Below are positions 41,574 to 50,512 of a stretch of DNA of 64,000 bases, in pieces. The notes below the pieces were generated by a model that did not search any database, had not been told where the DNA came from, and saw nothing but the letters and a program-made list of their open reading frames with translations. The translations under genes and the position numbers were made by a program. Location of the stretch: positions 1 to 64,000 of the forward strand of contig JAHZHC010000016.1 in NCBI GenBank assembly GCA_019420505.1, written 5' to 3'. The stretch comes from Ruminococcus sp. (lineage in GTDB: Bacteria > Bacillota > Clostridia > Oscillospirales > Ruminococcaceae). Positions within the stretch are counted from its first letter, which is position 1. Every line of letters begins with the position of its first letter.

Positions 41574-42452
41574 ATGTTTAGTGCTATTGCCAGCAGCTTT
41601 AATATGCTTTGGAATGTCTTTAAATATATAAGAATAAATGATGTTATTGATATTGCTATTTTATCTTTTCTTATATTCCATGGAATAAAACTTATAAGAG
41701 AAACCCGTGCACAGCAATTAGTCAAGGGTATTTTGGTTTTAATTGTAGCTTATTTGTTAGCTATTTTCTTTAATCTGCAAACAATGCGTTTTTTCCTTAA
41801 AACGTGTTTTGAATGGGGAATTCTTGCAATCATAATCGTATTTCAGCCTGAATTAAGACGAATTCTTGAAAAAGTCGGTCGAACAAAATTTACTGAATTA
41901 AATTTTTTTGCAGGTAATGAAATTGAAAATTCAGCTGATAAATGGAAGAATTGTATTGATGCTGTTTGTGATACTGCTCAGAATTTGTCCTCTACCTGCA
42001 CAGGTGCACTTATTATCTGTGAACGAAAAACAAAACTCGGAGAACAAATTGATACAGGAACAATATTGAATTGCAATCCTTCCGCTGCTATTTTGGGAAA
42101 TATATTTTTCCCTAATACACCGCTTCATGATGGCGCTGTTATTATACGAAACGGTATAATACTTGCCGCAGGCTGTTTTCTCCCAAAACCACAAAAAGAA
42201 GAATTGATTGCAAAACAATTGGGTTCACGACATCGTGCCGCCATAGGAATGAGTGAAATTTCTGACGCCATAGTAATTGTTGTATCTGAAGAAACCGGTA
42301 CAATTTCCGTTGCAGAAAACGGAGAACTCACAAGAGGGTTTACGAAAGAAAGCCTCAAAAAATTGCTTAGCCTTCGTTTTCTACCTGAAAAGGATTCTAA
42401 TTCGGTAAAAGATAATTTTGCGGGGAGGGTTATTTCAAAATGGAAAAAATAA
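41574..42452 (+). CDS. cdaA: Diadenylate cyclase CdaA
   Basis: Makes c-di-AMP, which controls potassium and osmolyte balance and the cell wall. The 292 residues have three N-terminal membrane helices (to about residue 85) and a DAC domain with LHDGAVII and GSRHRAAIGMSE, the DGA and RHR catalytic motifs. It overlaps cdaR by 13 nt. glmM, which usually follows cdaR in Firmicutes, is not here. Confidence 0.96.
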   Translation: MFSAIASSFNMLWNVFKYIRINDVIDIAILSFLIFHGIKLIRETRAQQLVKGILVLIVAYLLAIFFNLQTMRFFLKTCFEWGILAIIIVFQPELRRILEKVGRTKFTELNFFAGNEIENSADKWKNCIDAVCDTAQNLSSTCTGALIICERKTKLGEQIDTGTILNCNPSAAILGNIFFPNTPLHDGAVIIRNGIILAAGCFLPKPQKEELIAKQLGSRHRAAIGMSEISDAIVIVVSEETGTISVAENGELTRGFTKESLKKLLSLRFLPEKDSNSVKDNFAGRVISKWKK

Positions 42453-43711
42453 AGAAAGTTTTACCTCCAAAAAATCATGAATCTGATTTTGTTTTAAGAA
42501 TTCTTGCAGTAGTAATTGCAGTTATAATTTGGGTTGTTCTTTCAATAACACAATATCCAACAACGACAATTCAGATTGCAAATGTTCCTGTTGTTTTTGC
42601 CTTAGATGGTACTAAAGCTAATGATAAATCTTTATCCCCGATAAATTTACCCAATAATCTGACTGTAAATGTTGAGATAAAGGGTATGAAATATGAAATC
42701 GGAGGATATACAGAAAAAGATCTTATTGCAACTGTTAACCTTGATCCGGTCACTAACGAAGGAACTTATTCACTTGATATAAATGTTGAATCGACACACA
42801 GCTCAGATCAATGTACAATCGTATCTGTTTCTCCGGCAACAATTGATGTTTCATTTGAAAAAATCAGCAGCAAAACCTTCGATCTCAGTACTGAGACCCC
42901 TTATGTGAGCGTAGAAAAAGGTTTAACACTTAAAGAGGTTAAGGTTTCTCCTTCTGAAATTGAAATCCAGGGAACTGAAAAAGATCTTGAAAATCTTTCT
43001 AAAGTAAGCGCAAGAGTCAAAGATTCTATGGTTTTATCTGAAAGCACCGTAATCTCAACAAGTGATCTGTTATTTTATGATAAAAATGATAACATACTTC
43101 GTTCAGATAAATACACTGTTTTAAATAATAAGAATTTTGATGTTTTATTTTCTCTTTACAAGAAAAAAGATGCCAATTTAAAAGTTGACTTTACAGAATG
43201 TCCAGATCATTTTGATTCATCATCAATTCCTTATACTATTTCGCCCAAAACAGTTGAAATAATTTCCCCCATTTTAGATAGTGAGACAGTTGTTGAAAAA
43301 TCAATCGGTACAATTCCTTTAAATGAAATAAATTTGGATAAAAAATTTGATTTTACTTTAAAATTAAATGATGGTGAAGAAATATTGAACGGAACAGATG
43401 AAATATCAGTTTCCTTTGATAAAACAGGATATGCATCAAAAAAATTTGCAGTTAATTCAAGCAATTTTAAAATAATTAACAGACCCACAGGTAAAAAAGT
43501 ATCTGTAAAAACCGAAAAAATTTCAGGTATAACTATTATTGGTCCCGAGTCAATAATAAGCAATATTTCGGAAAAAGATCTTACTGTTGAGATTGATTTA
43601 AATGGAACAGTAAAAAATGGCACAGTAAGCAAAAATGTTTCTGTGTATTCAAATGAATACGATAACATCTGGTGCTATGGAAAATATAAGGCAGATGTTG
43701 TCATATCATAA
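42440..43711 (+). CDS. cdaR: CdaA regulator CdaR (YbbR-domain protein)
   Basis: A single-pass membrane protein whose extracytoplasmic YbbR repeats modulate CdaA. The 423 residues have one membrane helix (FVLRILAVVIAVIIWVVLS, about 18-38) followed by about four YbbR repeats, with motifs such as VSPATIDVSFEK and VSPSEIEIQGTE. It begins inside the end of cdaA and ends at a terminator. Confidence 0.93.
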   Translation: MEKIKKVLPPKNHESDFVLRILAVVIAVIIWVVLSITQYPTTTIQIANVPVVFALDGTKANDKSLSPINLPNNLTVNVEIKGMKYEIGGYTEKDLIATVNLDPVTNEGTYSLDINVESTHSSDQCTIVSVSPATIDVSFEKISSKTFDLSTETPYVSVEKGLTLKEVKVSPSEIEIQGTEKDLENLSKVSARVKDSMVLSESTVISTSDLLFYDKNDNILRSDKYTVLNNKNFDVLFSLYKKKDANLKVDFTECPDHFDSSSIPYTISPKTVEIISPILDSETVVEKSIGTIPLNEINLDKKFDFTLKLNDGEEILNGTDEISVSFDKTGYASKKFAVNSSNFKIINRPTGKKVSVKTEKISGITIIGPESIISNISEKDLTVEIDLNGTVKNGTVSKNVSVYSNEYDNIWCYGKYKADVVIS

Positions 43712-43717
43712 ATTATC

Positions 43718-43754
43718 AGCGGTCTTGTTTTAAAATACAGACCGCTTTAATTTT
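43718..43754 (+). terminator. Terminator after cdaR
   Basis: Stem AGCGGTCT / AGACCGCT with a 13-nt loop, followed by TTAATTTTATT. Confidence 0.8.
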
Positions 43755-43771
43755 ATTGAAAGGATCAAATT

Positions 43772-45358
43772 ATGCCGATAATTATTAATCAAATAAAAAC
43801 AAATTTGAAAGCGCAAAAAAATGATGTTATAAATAAAGCTCTTAAACTTTCCGGCATCAATAACTGTGATATAAAAACCGTTGAAATTTATAAAACCTCT
43901 CTTGATGCCAGAAATCAAAATAATATTCAATTTGTTCATTCAGTATTTGTTCAGCTTAACGAACATGATAAGGAGCAAAGCCTTTGCAACAAACATAAAT
44001 CATTGAATTATATAGAAAACAGTAATATCAATCCTGTTATTTCAAATATAAAAAAAGAAGGGCGAATTGTAATTGCGGGATTTGGACCTGCGGGAATGTT
44101 CTGCGGATTAATTCTTGCAGAAAACGGATACAAACCAATAATTCTTGAAAAAGGTCAGGATGTAGACAAGCGCACTTCTGCTGTATCGGATTTCTGGACA
44201 AAAGGGATATTGAATCCAAAGTCTAATGTGCAATTCGGCGAAGGAGGAGCAGGTACATTTTCAGACGGTAAGCTTACAACAAGAATTAAAGATCCTGCTT
44301 GCAGATATATTACTGAACGATTTGTTGAATTTGGCGCTCCCAAAGAAATACTCACCAAAGCCAAAGCTCATATCGGAACTGATAATCTTAGAAAAATAGT
44401 TAAGGAAATCAGAAAACGAATAATAAAGCTTGGCGGTGAAATAAGATTTGAAAATGAATTAATTGATTTTACAGAAGAGAATGGTATAATTAATTGTGTT
44501 AAAACAAATAATGATAATATTTCATGCTCAAATCTGGTGCTTGCAATAGGACATTCGTCAAGAAATACTTTTGAAATGCTTGCAGGCAAAGGAATTTTTC
44601 TGGAACCAAAACCGTTCTCTGTTGGTACAAGAATTGAACATTCTCAACAATCTGTTGAAGAAAGCTTATATGGAGCAAATGCAGGAAACCCATTATTACC
44701 TAAAGGTGAATATCAACTTTCACACAGGGATAAGTCAGGGCGTGGAGTATATACATTTTGTATGTGTCCCGGCGGTGTGGTCGTTCCTGCTGCTTCTGAA
44801 GAAATGGGTGTTGTAACGAACGGAATGAGTTATTTTTCAAGAGACGGAAAAAATGCTAATGCTGCTATGGTTGTTTCAGTTACTCCAAATGATTTTGGAA
44901 AATCACCCTTGGACGGCATGAATTTTGCAAAACAGCTTGAGCAAAACGCTTATAACGCAACCGGAGGTTATACTGCTCCTGCCACAACAGTAACAGGCTT
45001 TTTGAACGAAAAACCTAATATATCATCTAACATTTCTCCTACTTATGCTTTAGGAATAAAACCAATAGAATTCAGAAGCGTTTTCCCGAAATTTGTAACA
45101 GATATGATGTCAGCAGGACTTAATGAATTTTCAAAGAAAATGAAATGCTTCAGTGACGGAAAAGCACTTTTAACAGCACCTGAAACAAGAACAAGTTCTC
45201 CTGTTCGTATTACAAGAACAGAACAACTGCATTCCCTGTCAATAAATAACTTATATCCATGCGGTGAAGGAGCAGGATATGCCGGAGGAATTATGTCTGC
45301 TGCTGCCGACGGTATAAAAACAGCTCTAAAAATAATGGAGACTCAAGCCCCACAATAA
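43772..45358 (+). CDS. FAD-dependent oxidoreductase-like protein (COG2509 type)
   Basis: A 528-residue flavoprotein of unknown substrate. An N-terminal alpha/beta extension (1-90) precedes the dinucleotide-binding GFGPAGMFCGLILAENG (about 104-120). Further signatures are FGEGGAGTFSDGKLTTR, LAIGHSSRNTFEML and a closing PCGEGAGYAGGIMSAAADG, typical of the widely conserved NAD(FAD)-utilising dehydrogenase family in Clostridia. GAAAGG precedes the ATG. It is followed 16 nt later by a Nudix gene. Confidence 0.88.
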   Translation: MPIIINQIKTNLKAQKNDVINKALKLSGINNCDIKTVEIYKTSLDARNQNNIQFVHSVFVQLNEHDKEQSLCNKHKSLNYIENSNINPVISNIKKEGRIVIAGFGPAGMFCGLILAENGYKPIILEKGQDVDKRTSAVSDFWTKGILNPKSNVQFGEGGAGTFSDGKLTTRIKDPACRYITERFVEFGAPKEILTKAKAHIGTDNLRKIVKEIRKRIIKLGGEIRFENELIDFTEENGIINCVKTNNDNISCSNLVLAIGHSSRNTFEMLAGKGIFLEPKPFSVGTRIEHSQQSVEESLYGANAGNPLLPKGEYQLSHRDKSGRGVYTFCMCPGGVVVPAASEEMGVVTNGMSYFSRDGKNANAAMVVSVTPNDFGKSPLDGMNFAKQLEQNAYNATGGYTAPATTVTGFLNEKPNISSNISPTYALGIKPIEFRSVFPKFVTDMMSAGLNEFSKKMKCFSDGKALLTAPETRTSSPVRITRTEQLHSLSINNLYPCGEGAGYAGGIMSAAADGIKTALKIMETQAPQ

Positions 45359-45374
45359 AAAAGAAAGGTTTATT

Positions 45375-45836
45375 ATGAATAACAAATATTATTGCGTCAG
45401 CGGTATAGTTACAATAGATAGTAAAATTCTATTTGTTCGTCACACCTATGGAACAGCAAGAGACAGAATACTAATACCGGGCGGTTTTTGCAAAGAAAAA
45501 GAAATGCCTGAAAAGGCTATAGAAAGAGAGATTTTTGAAGAAACAGGAGTAACTTCAAAAGTTAATTCAATATTATCTGTACAATTTAAACCGGAACAAT
45601 GGTGTATTATTTTTTTAATGGATTATATCTGCGGAACACCACATTCTGATAATTTAGAAAATAGTGAGGTTCTTTTGCTTAGTGCGGAAGAAGCGGTAAA
45701 ACGCAGTAATATTACAAATCTGAGCAAAAGAATAATGGAAACCATTATTAATAATGATTTTCCAACGCTGAACAAAAGTCATTATATTTCTCAAACATCT
45801 GACCCGGATGAATACAGGATATTCGGAGTAATATAA
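45375..45836 (+). CDS. Nudix hydrolase
   Basis: A 153-residue hydrolase of nucleoside-diphosphate-linked compounds. The Nudix box GGFCKEKEMPEKAIEREI followed by FEETGV (about residues 36-59) is complete. The substrate cannot be told from the sequence. It probably shares a transcript with the FAD protein. AGAAAGG precedes the ATG. Confidence 0.92.
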   Translation: MNNKYYCVSGIVTIDSKILFVRHTYGTARDRILIPGGFCKEKEMPEKAIEREIFEETGVTSKVNSILSVQFKPEQWCIIFLMDYICGTPHSDNLENSEVLLLSAEEAVKRSNITNLSKRIMETIINNDFPTLNKSHYISQTSDPDEYRIFGVI

Positions 45837-45837
45837 C

Positions 45838-45872
45838 AAAAAACGATTTGGAAGTTTTCCAAATCGTTTTTT
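45838..45872. terminator. Bidirectional terminator between Nudix gene and nspC
   Basis: A long stem AAAAAACGATTTGGAA / TTCCAAATCGTTTTTT with a minimal loop. It serves the Nudix gene and the polyamine operon, which end on either side. Confidence 0.94.
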
Positions 45873-45874
45873 GT

Positions 45875-47005
45875 CTATAATCTTGATTTAAAATCGTCAT
45901 ATCCAAAGTCTTTTATTAACTTCAATTCTCCATCAAGGCTGTGAAGGTAAATTGAGGGAAGCGGCATGCCATTAAAGGTATTGTTCTTTACCATTGAGTA
46001 AATAGCCATATCTGTAAACACCAATTTGTCACCTTCTTTAAGAGGCTCGGCAAATGAGTAATCTCCGATAATATCACCTGCAAGACAAGTCGGACCTCCT
46101 AAACGATAAGTATATAGCTTTTCTCCAGCCTTTCCCGAATTCATTATAAACGGTCGGTATGGCATTTCAAGCACATCTGGCATGTGACAGGCTGCTGAAG
46201 TATCAACAATAGCTAAATGCATACCGTTTTTGCTGACATCAAGAACTTCGGTTACAAGGAATCCGGCATTAAGCGCAACGGCTTCTCCCGGCTCAAGGTA
46301 AACCTGAACATTATATTTATTACTTATATATTTAATACATTCTATAAGCAAATCAATATTGTAATCATCTCTTGTAATGTGATGACCTCCGCCGAAATTT
46401 ACCCACTTCATTTTATATAAATATTTTCCGAATTTCTTTTCAAAATGAAGCAGCGTTCGTTCCAACGTTTCTGCACCCTGTTCGCACATTGTATGAAAAT
46501 GCAGACCCTCTATGCCTTCAAGCAATGTTTCGTCAAACTGTTCTTCAGTAACTCCAAGTCTTGAGTTTTTTGCACAAGGATTATAAATTTCAGTTTCAAT
46601 TTCCGAATACTCCGGATTCACTCTGATTCCGCAGGAAATATTACGATCGCAGTTTTTAATTAACTCACGATATTTTTTCCATTGAAAAAAGCTGTTGAAT
46701 ACAATATGATCAGAAATTTTTACTAACTGCTCTATTTCATCTTTCTTATAAGCAGGTGAAAATACATGAACCTCACCTTCGAACTCTTCCCTTCCAAGCT
46801 TTGCTTCAAAAAATCCGCTTGCTGTAGTACCATCTAAATATTTAGAAAGCAATGGATAAACAGAATACATAGAAAAAGCTTTTTGCGCTAAAAGAATTTT
46901 ACAGCCGGTTGCTTTGCGAACATTATCAAGTATTTTTAAATTATTCAAAAGCAAACTTTCATCAGTTACATAACATGGTGTTTTTAATTTTGAAATATCA
47001 AACAT
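45875..47005 (-). CDS. nspC: Carboxynorspermidine/carboxyspermidine decarboxylase
   Basis: Last enzyme of the alternative spermidine route, decarboxylating carboxyspermidine or carboxynorspermidine. The 376-residue alanine-racemase-fold PLP enzyme has the PLP lysine in ILLAQKAFSMY, GLHFHTMCEQGAETLERTL, NFGGGHHITR and CLAGDIIGDY, all family signatures. GGGAGC precedes the ATG. It is the last gene of the polyamine operon, separated from its partner dehydrogenase by two small genes. Confidence 0.95.
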   Translation of the reverse strand: MFDISKLKTPCYVTDESLLLNNLKILDNVRKATGCKILLAQKAFSMYSVYPLLSKYLDGTTASGFFEAKLGREEFEGEVHVFSPAYKKDEIEQLVKISDHIVFNSFFQWKKYRELIKNCDRNISCGIRVNPEYSEIETEIYNPCAKNSRLGVTEEQFDETLLEGIEGLHFHTMCEQGAETLERTLLHFEKKFGKYLYKMKWVNFGGGHHITRDDYNIDLLIECIKYISNKYNVQVYLEPGEAVALNAGFLVTEVLDVSKNGMHLAIVDTSAACHMPDVLEMPYRPFIMNSGKAGEKLYTYRLGGPTCLAGDIIGDYSFAEPLKEGDKLVFTDMAIYSMVKNNTFNGMPLPSIYLHSLDGELKLIKDFGYDDFKSRL

Positions 47006-47022
47006 TAAAGTGCTCCCAGGTA

Positions 47023-47340
47023 TTACTCAGCAACAAACTTAACAGCTGTGCCATACGCAATAACTTCAGCAGCGCCGGCAGCTATTGCAGATGAAGCATA
47101 TCTTATGTTAACTACTGCATCAGCCCCATAATTCTCAGCTTCTTCAACCATTCTTTTAGTTGCAAGCGCTCTTGCTTCATTCATCATTTCATTGTATGAT
47201 TTCAGTTCTCCACCAACAAGATTTTTAAAGCTTTGCATAATATCTTTGCCGACATTTTTTGTTTGAATTGTTGAACCTTTAACCAAACCAAGCATTTCAA
47301 GTTTTTTTCCTGAAATATAATCAGTATTTACTAAGATCAT
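47023..47340 (-). CDS. YbjQ-family (UPF0145) protein
   Basis: A 105-residue protein of the YbjQ/heavy-metal-binding domain family, which forms ring-shaped oligomers and has no firm function. It has ILVNTDYISGKK, ARALATKRMVEEAENYGADAVVNIRY and a final AYGTAVKF. ATG 47340 after GAGGAAA is chosen over an upstream start. It overlaps the end of the upstream 76-residue gene by 20 nt, so the two are probably translated together. Confidence 0.9.
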   Translation of the reverse strand: MILVNTDYISGKKLEMLGLVKGSTIQTKNVGKDIMQSFKNLVGGELKSYNEMMNEARALATKRMVEEAENYGADAVVNIRYASSAIAAGAAEVIAYGTAVKFVAE

Positions 47341-47551
47341 TTTCCTCGCCCTTTCTGATTTCAATTATTCTCTGAAATAAAACTGCCAGAGAAGCAGCTG
47401 CCAAAACTGACGGAATAATAACTGCCAAAAGTCTTATTAACAATGATGCGCCGTCAATACAAAGAAAGAATATACCGATTCCTAAATAATAAAGGCACAA
47501 TATTGTTACTATTACTATGGGAGCGATCATTTTTTTAGTACTTTTTTTCAT
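47321..47551 (-). CDS. Small two-helix membrane protein, unknown
   Basis: A 76-residue protein with a basic N-terminus, two membrane helices (about 9-32 and 37-58) and a charged C-terminus (EIRKGEENDLSKY). The ribosome binding site is modest (TAGGGT). I recognise no family. It lies inside the polyamine operon and overlaps the YbjQ gene, so the pair may act together at the membrane. Confidence 0.75.
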   Translation of the reverse strand: MKKSTKKMIAPIVIVTILCLYYLGIGIFFLCIDGASLLIRLLAVIIPSVLAAASLAVLFQRIIEIRKGEENDLSKY

Positions 47552-47574
47552 ATATAACCCTACTTAATAATCTA

Positions 47575-48777
47575 TTAATCAACCAATACCGGATCAAAAT
47601 TCTCTTTCCACGGAAGTCCCCATTTATTAAGTGCCTCCATAAATGGATCCGGATCAAATTCTTCAATATTATGAACGCCAGGTTTCTTCCACTTACCTGT
47701 CATAAGCATCATCGCACCGATCATTGCAGGCACTCCGGTTGTATAAGAAACAGCCTGAGAACCAACTTCTTTATAGCATTCTTCATGGTCACAAACATTA
47801 TAAACATAATAATTTCTGGCCTTTCCATCTTTAAAACCTTGAAAAATACACCCTATATTAGTCTTGCCTTTTGTTCGTGGACCAAGAGTAGCAGGATCAG
47901 GCAATACTGCTTTTAAAAACTGTAACGGAACAATTTCTTTTCCCTCAAACATAATAGGTTCAATAGAAGTCATCCCTACATTTTCAAGACATTTCAAATG
48001 AGTCAGATAACTTTGACCAAAAGTCATGAAAAATCTTATGCGCTTAATTCCCTTAATGTTAAGTGCAAGTGATTCCAACTCCTCGTGATGGAGCAGATAC
48101 ATATCCTTTTCTCCTACTTCATCAAAGTCATAGACTCTCTTAATTTCCATGGGTTCAGTTTCTACCCATTCACCATTTTCTATATATGAACCCTTTGCAG
48201 AAACTTCACGGATATTAATTTCCGGATTAAAGTTCGTTGCAAAAGGATAACCGTGATCTCCTCCGTTGCAGTCAAGTATGTCAATATAATTAATTTCATC
48301 AAAATAGTGCTTCTGAGCATATGCAGAGAAAACTCCTGTTACTCCGGGATCAAAGCCCGAACCAAGCAAAGCAGTGATACCGGCTTTTTCAAATCTTTCA
48401 CGATAAGCCCATTGCCATGAATACTCAAATTTTGCTGTATCCTCAGGTTCATAATTAGCAGTATCAACATAATCTACCTTACATTCAAGACAAGCGTCCA
48501 TAATATGCAGATCCTGATAAGGCAGAGCCACATTTATTACAACATCAGGTTTATATTCTTTAATTAAACTAACAAGTTCAGTGACATTATCAGCATCAAC
48601 CTGAGCAGTTGTGATATTTGTGCTTGTCTTATCCTGAAGCTCAGCCTTAAATTTATCGCATTTTGATTTAGTTCTGCTGGCTATACAAATATCAGTAAAC
48701 ACCTCACTGTTTTGACAGCATTTATGAATAACAACTCCGGCCACTCCTCCGGCGCCTATTATCAAAGCTCTTCCCAT
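47575..48777 (-). CDS. Carboxynorspermidine/carboxyspermidine dehydrogenase
   Basis: A saccharopine-dehydrogenase-family enzyme that joins aspartate semialdehyde to putrescine (or diaminopropane) with NADPH. From ATG 48777 it has 400 residues, starting MGRALIIGAGGVAGVVIHKC (Rossmann GxGGVA), with CIASRTKSKC, LGSGFDPGVTGVFSAYA and the family-typical GGDHGYPFATNFNPEINIRE. TTG 48786 is too close to AAAGGA. Its partner decarboxylase nspC is two small genes downstream. Confidence 0.94.
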   Translation of the reverse strand: MGRALIIGAGGVAGVVIHKCCQNSEVFTDICIASRTKSKCDKFKAELQDKTSTNITTAQVDADNVTELVSLIKEYKPDVVINVALPYQDLHIMDACLECKVDYVDTANYEPEDTAKFEYSWQWAYRERFEKAGITALLGSGFDPGVTGVFSAYAQKHYFDEINYIDILDCNGGDHGYPFATNFNPEINIREVSAKGSYIENGEWVETEPMEIKRVYDFDEVGEKDMYLLHHEELESLALNIKGIKRIRFFMTFGQSYLTHLKCLENVGMTSIEPIMFEGKEIVPLQFLKAVLPDPATLGPRTKGKTNIGCIFQGFKDGKARNYYVYNVCDHEECYKEVGSQAVSYTTGVPAMIGAMMLMTGKWKKPGVHNIEEFDPDPFMEALNKWGLPWKENFDPVLVD

Positions 48778-48801
48778 TTTGGTCAACGTCCTTTCATATT
48801 A

Positions 48802-49653
48802 TTATCTATAAAAATAAAGCAAAATTTCTCTTAAAAGTTTACAAGCCAATGCTGTTGATGCTCCGCTTTGGTCATAAACAGGGCAAAGCTCGTTTACATC
48901 AAAACCTACAATATTTAACTTTGAAACTTCTTTTATTGCATTTAAAAGTTCAGTAAATACAACTCCACCCGCTTCAGGAGTTCCCGTTCCGGGAAATTGG
49001 GACGGATCAAGGACATCCAGATCTAAAGTAAAGTATACCGGATTTTGCCCAATTTTTTCTACGGCCTCTTTAAGACCGTCAAAATTAAACTTTTGCATAA
49101 TCGTGTGATTTTCGGCAAAATTAAATTCTTCTCTATCCCCGCTTCTGATACCAAATTGATATATCCTTCCATCTCCTAATATATCATGACATCTATGCAT
49201 TACACAGGCATGAGAAAATCTTTCACCAAGATAATCTTCACGAAGATCCGCATGTGCGTCAAAATGCACAATATGAAGATTGCTGTATCTCTTTGCGGCT
49301 GCTCTGACAGATCCTAAAGTAACAAGATGCTCTCCGCCGATCATACAAGGTATTTTATTATCAGTTAAAATTTCATCAGATGCTGCTTCAATATCAGACA
49401 AAGCTTTTTCCGGGGTTCCAAAAATTAATTCTAAATCACCGCTGTCAAATACGTTGATATCCAGCAGATCTTTATCTTGATACGGAGAATAAGTTTCAAT
49501 TCCAAAGCTTTCATTTCTCATAGCAGACGGACCAAAACGTGTTCCCGGACGAAAGCTTGTAGTGCTGTCATACGGCGCACCGAATATTACAATTTTTGAA
49601 TCAACATAATCACAATCGCATCCTATAAAAGTATGAACATTCTTATTCATCAT
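48802..49653 (-). CDS. speB: Agmatinase
   Basis: Hydrolyses agmatine to putrescine and urea. The 283-residue ureohydrolase has the binuclear manganese ligands in GGEHLVTLG, FDAHADLRE and LDLDVLDPSQFPG, and GFDVNELCPVYD near the end. GGAGG precedes the two tandem ATGs. It overlaps speE by 11 nt. It sits between decarboxylase and spermidine enzymes, which supports agmatine rather than arginine as substrate. Confidence 0.95.
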   Translation of the reverse strand: MMNKNVHTFIGCDCDYVDSKIVIFGAPYDSTTSFRPGTRFGPSAMRNESFGIETYSPYQDKDLLDINVFDSGDLELIFGTPEKALSDIEAASDEILTDNKIPCMIGGEHLVTLGSVRAAAKRYSNLHIVHFDAHADLREDYLGERFSHACVMHRCHDILGDGRIYQFGIRSGDREEFNFAENHTIMQKFNFDGLKEAVEKIGQNPVYFTLDLDVLDPSQFPGTGTPEAGGVVFTELLNAIKEVSKLNIVGFDVNELCPVYDQSGASTALACKLLREILLYFYR

Positions 49654-50491
49654 TTAAAACCTCCATAACATCATTAGGCAATGCAAAACAACCTTTATGA
49701 AGATTTGTATTATAGTATTTAGTTTTTAACTTAAATTCATTCCACTTATCTTCCTGCAAGTCATGTATAGGATGAAGATTTTTAGATGCGAAGCCAAACA
49801 GCCACTGTCCTGACGGATATGTCGGTATATGTGTCTGATATACCATTGCAACCGGGAAAGAGCCTCCTATACGCTTATGTGTGCGTTTTACCATATCAAC
49901 ATAAGAATCATAATAGGTGCTCTCATGCTGATTTATTAGAATACCTTTATCAGTTAATGCTTTAAAACAGTTTCCATAAAACTCTTTTGTAAACAATCCT
50001 TCTCCAGGTCCGAAAGGATCGGTTGAATCCACAATAATCAGGTCATAATCATTGCTTTTCTGTCTTACAAATTTAAGACCGTCAGCGATAAAAAGATTTA
50101 ATCTCGGATCGTTAAAGCTGCAAGCTGTCTGCGGTAAATATTCTTTACACACATTTACAACCTGTTCATCAATTTCGACCATATCTATTCTTTTTATGTG
50201 TTTATATCTGCAAATTTCCCGAAGTGTTCCGCCGTCTCCTGCACCAATAATAAGAACATTTTCAATTTCAGGATTCACTGCCATTGGAACATGAGTTACC
50301 ATTTCGTGATATATATACTCGTCTTTCTCGGTCAGCATAAGATAACCGTCAAGCACCAAAACACGTCCGAATTCAAATGTATCAAAAACATCTATTTGCT
50401 GATAGTAGCTTTTAGAAGAATAAAGCTGTTTTTTTATTTTAAATGAAAACCGAACATTTTCTGTATGATTTTCGGTAAACCACAAATCCAT
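49643..50491 (-). CDS. speE: Spermidine synthase
   Basis: Transfers aminopropyl from decarboxylated S-adenosylmethionine to putrescine. The 282 residues contain NVLIIGAGDGGTLREICRY, the MVEIDEQVV nucleotide-binding Asp/Glu, and the catalytic IIVDSTDPFGPGEGL. AAAGGA precedes the ATG. speD in the same operon supplies its co-substrate. Confidence 0.95.
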   Translation of the reverse strand: MDLWFTENHTENVRFSFKIKKQLYSSKSYYQQIDVFDTFEFGRVLVLDGYLMLTEKDEYIYHEMVTHVPMAVNPEIENVLIIGAGDGGTLREICRYKHIKRIDMVEIDEQVVNVCKEYLPQTACSFNDPRLNLFIADGLKFVRQKSNDYDLIIVDSTDPFGPGEGLFTKEFYGNCFKALTDKGILINQHESTYYDSYVDMVKRTHKRIGGSFPVAMVYQTHIPTYPSGQWLFGFASKNLHPIHDLQEDKWNEFKLKTKYYNTNLHKGCFALPNDVMEVLNDE

Positions 50492-50512
50492 ATATGCTTT
50501 CCTTTCTTGATA

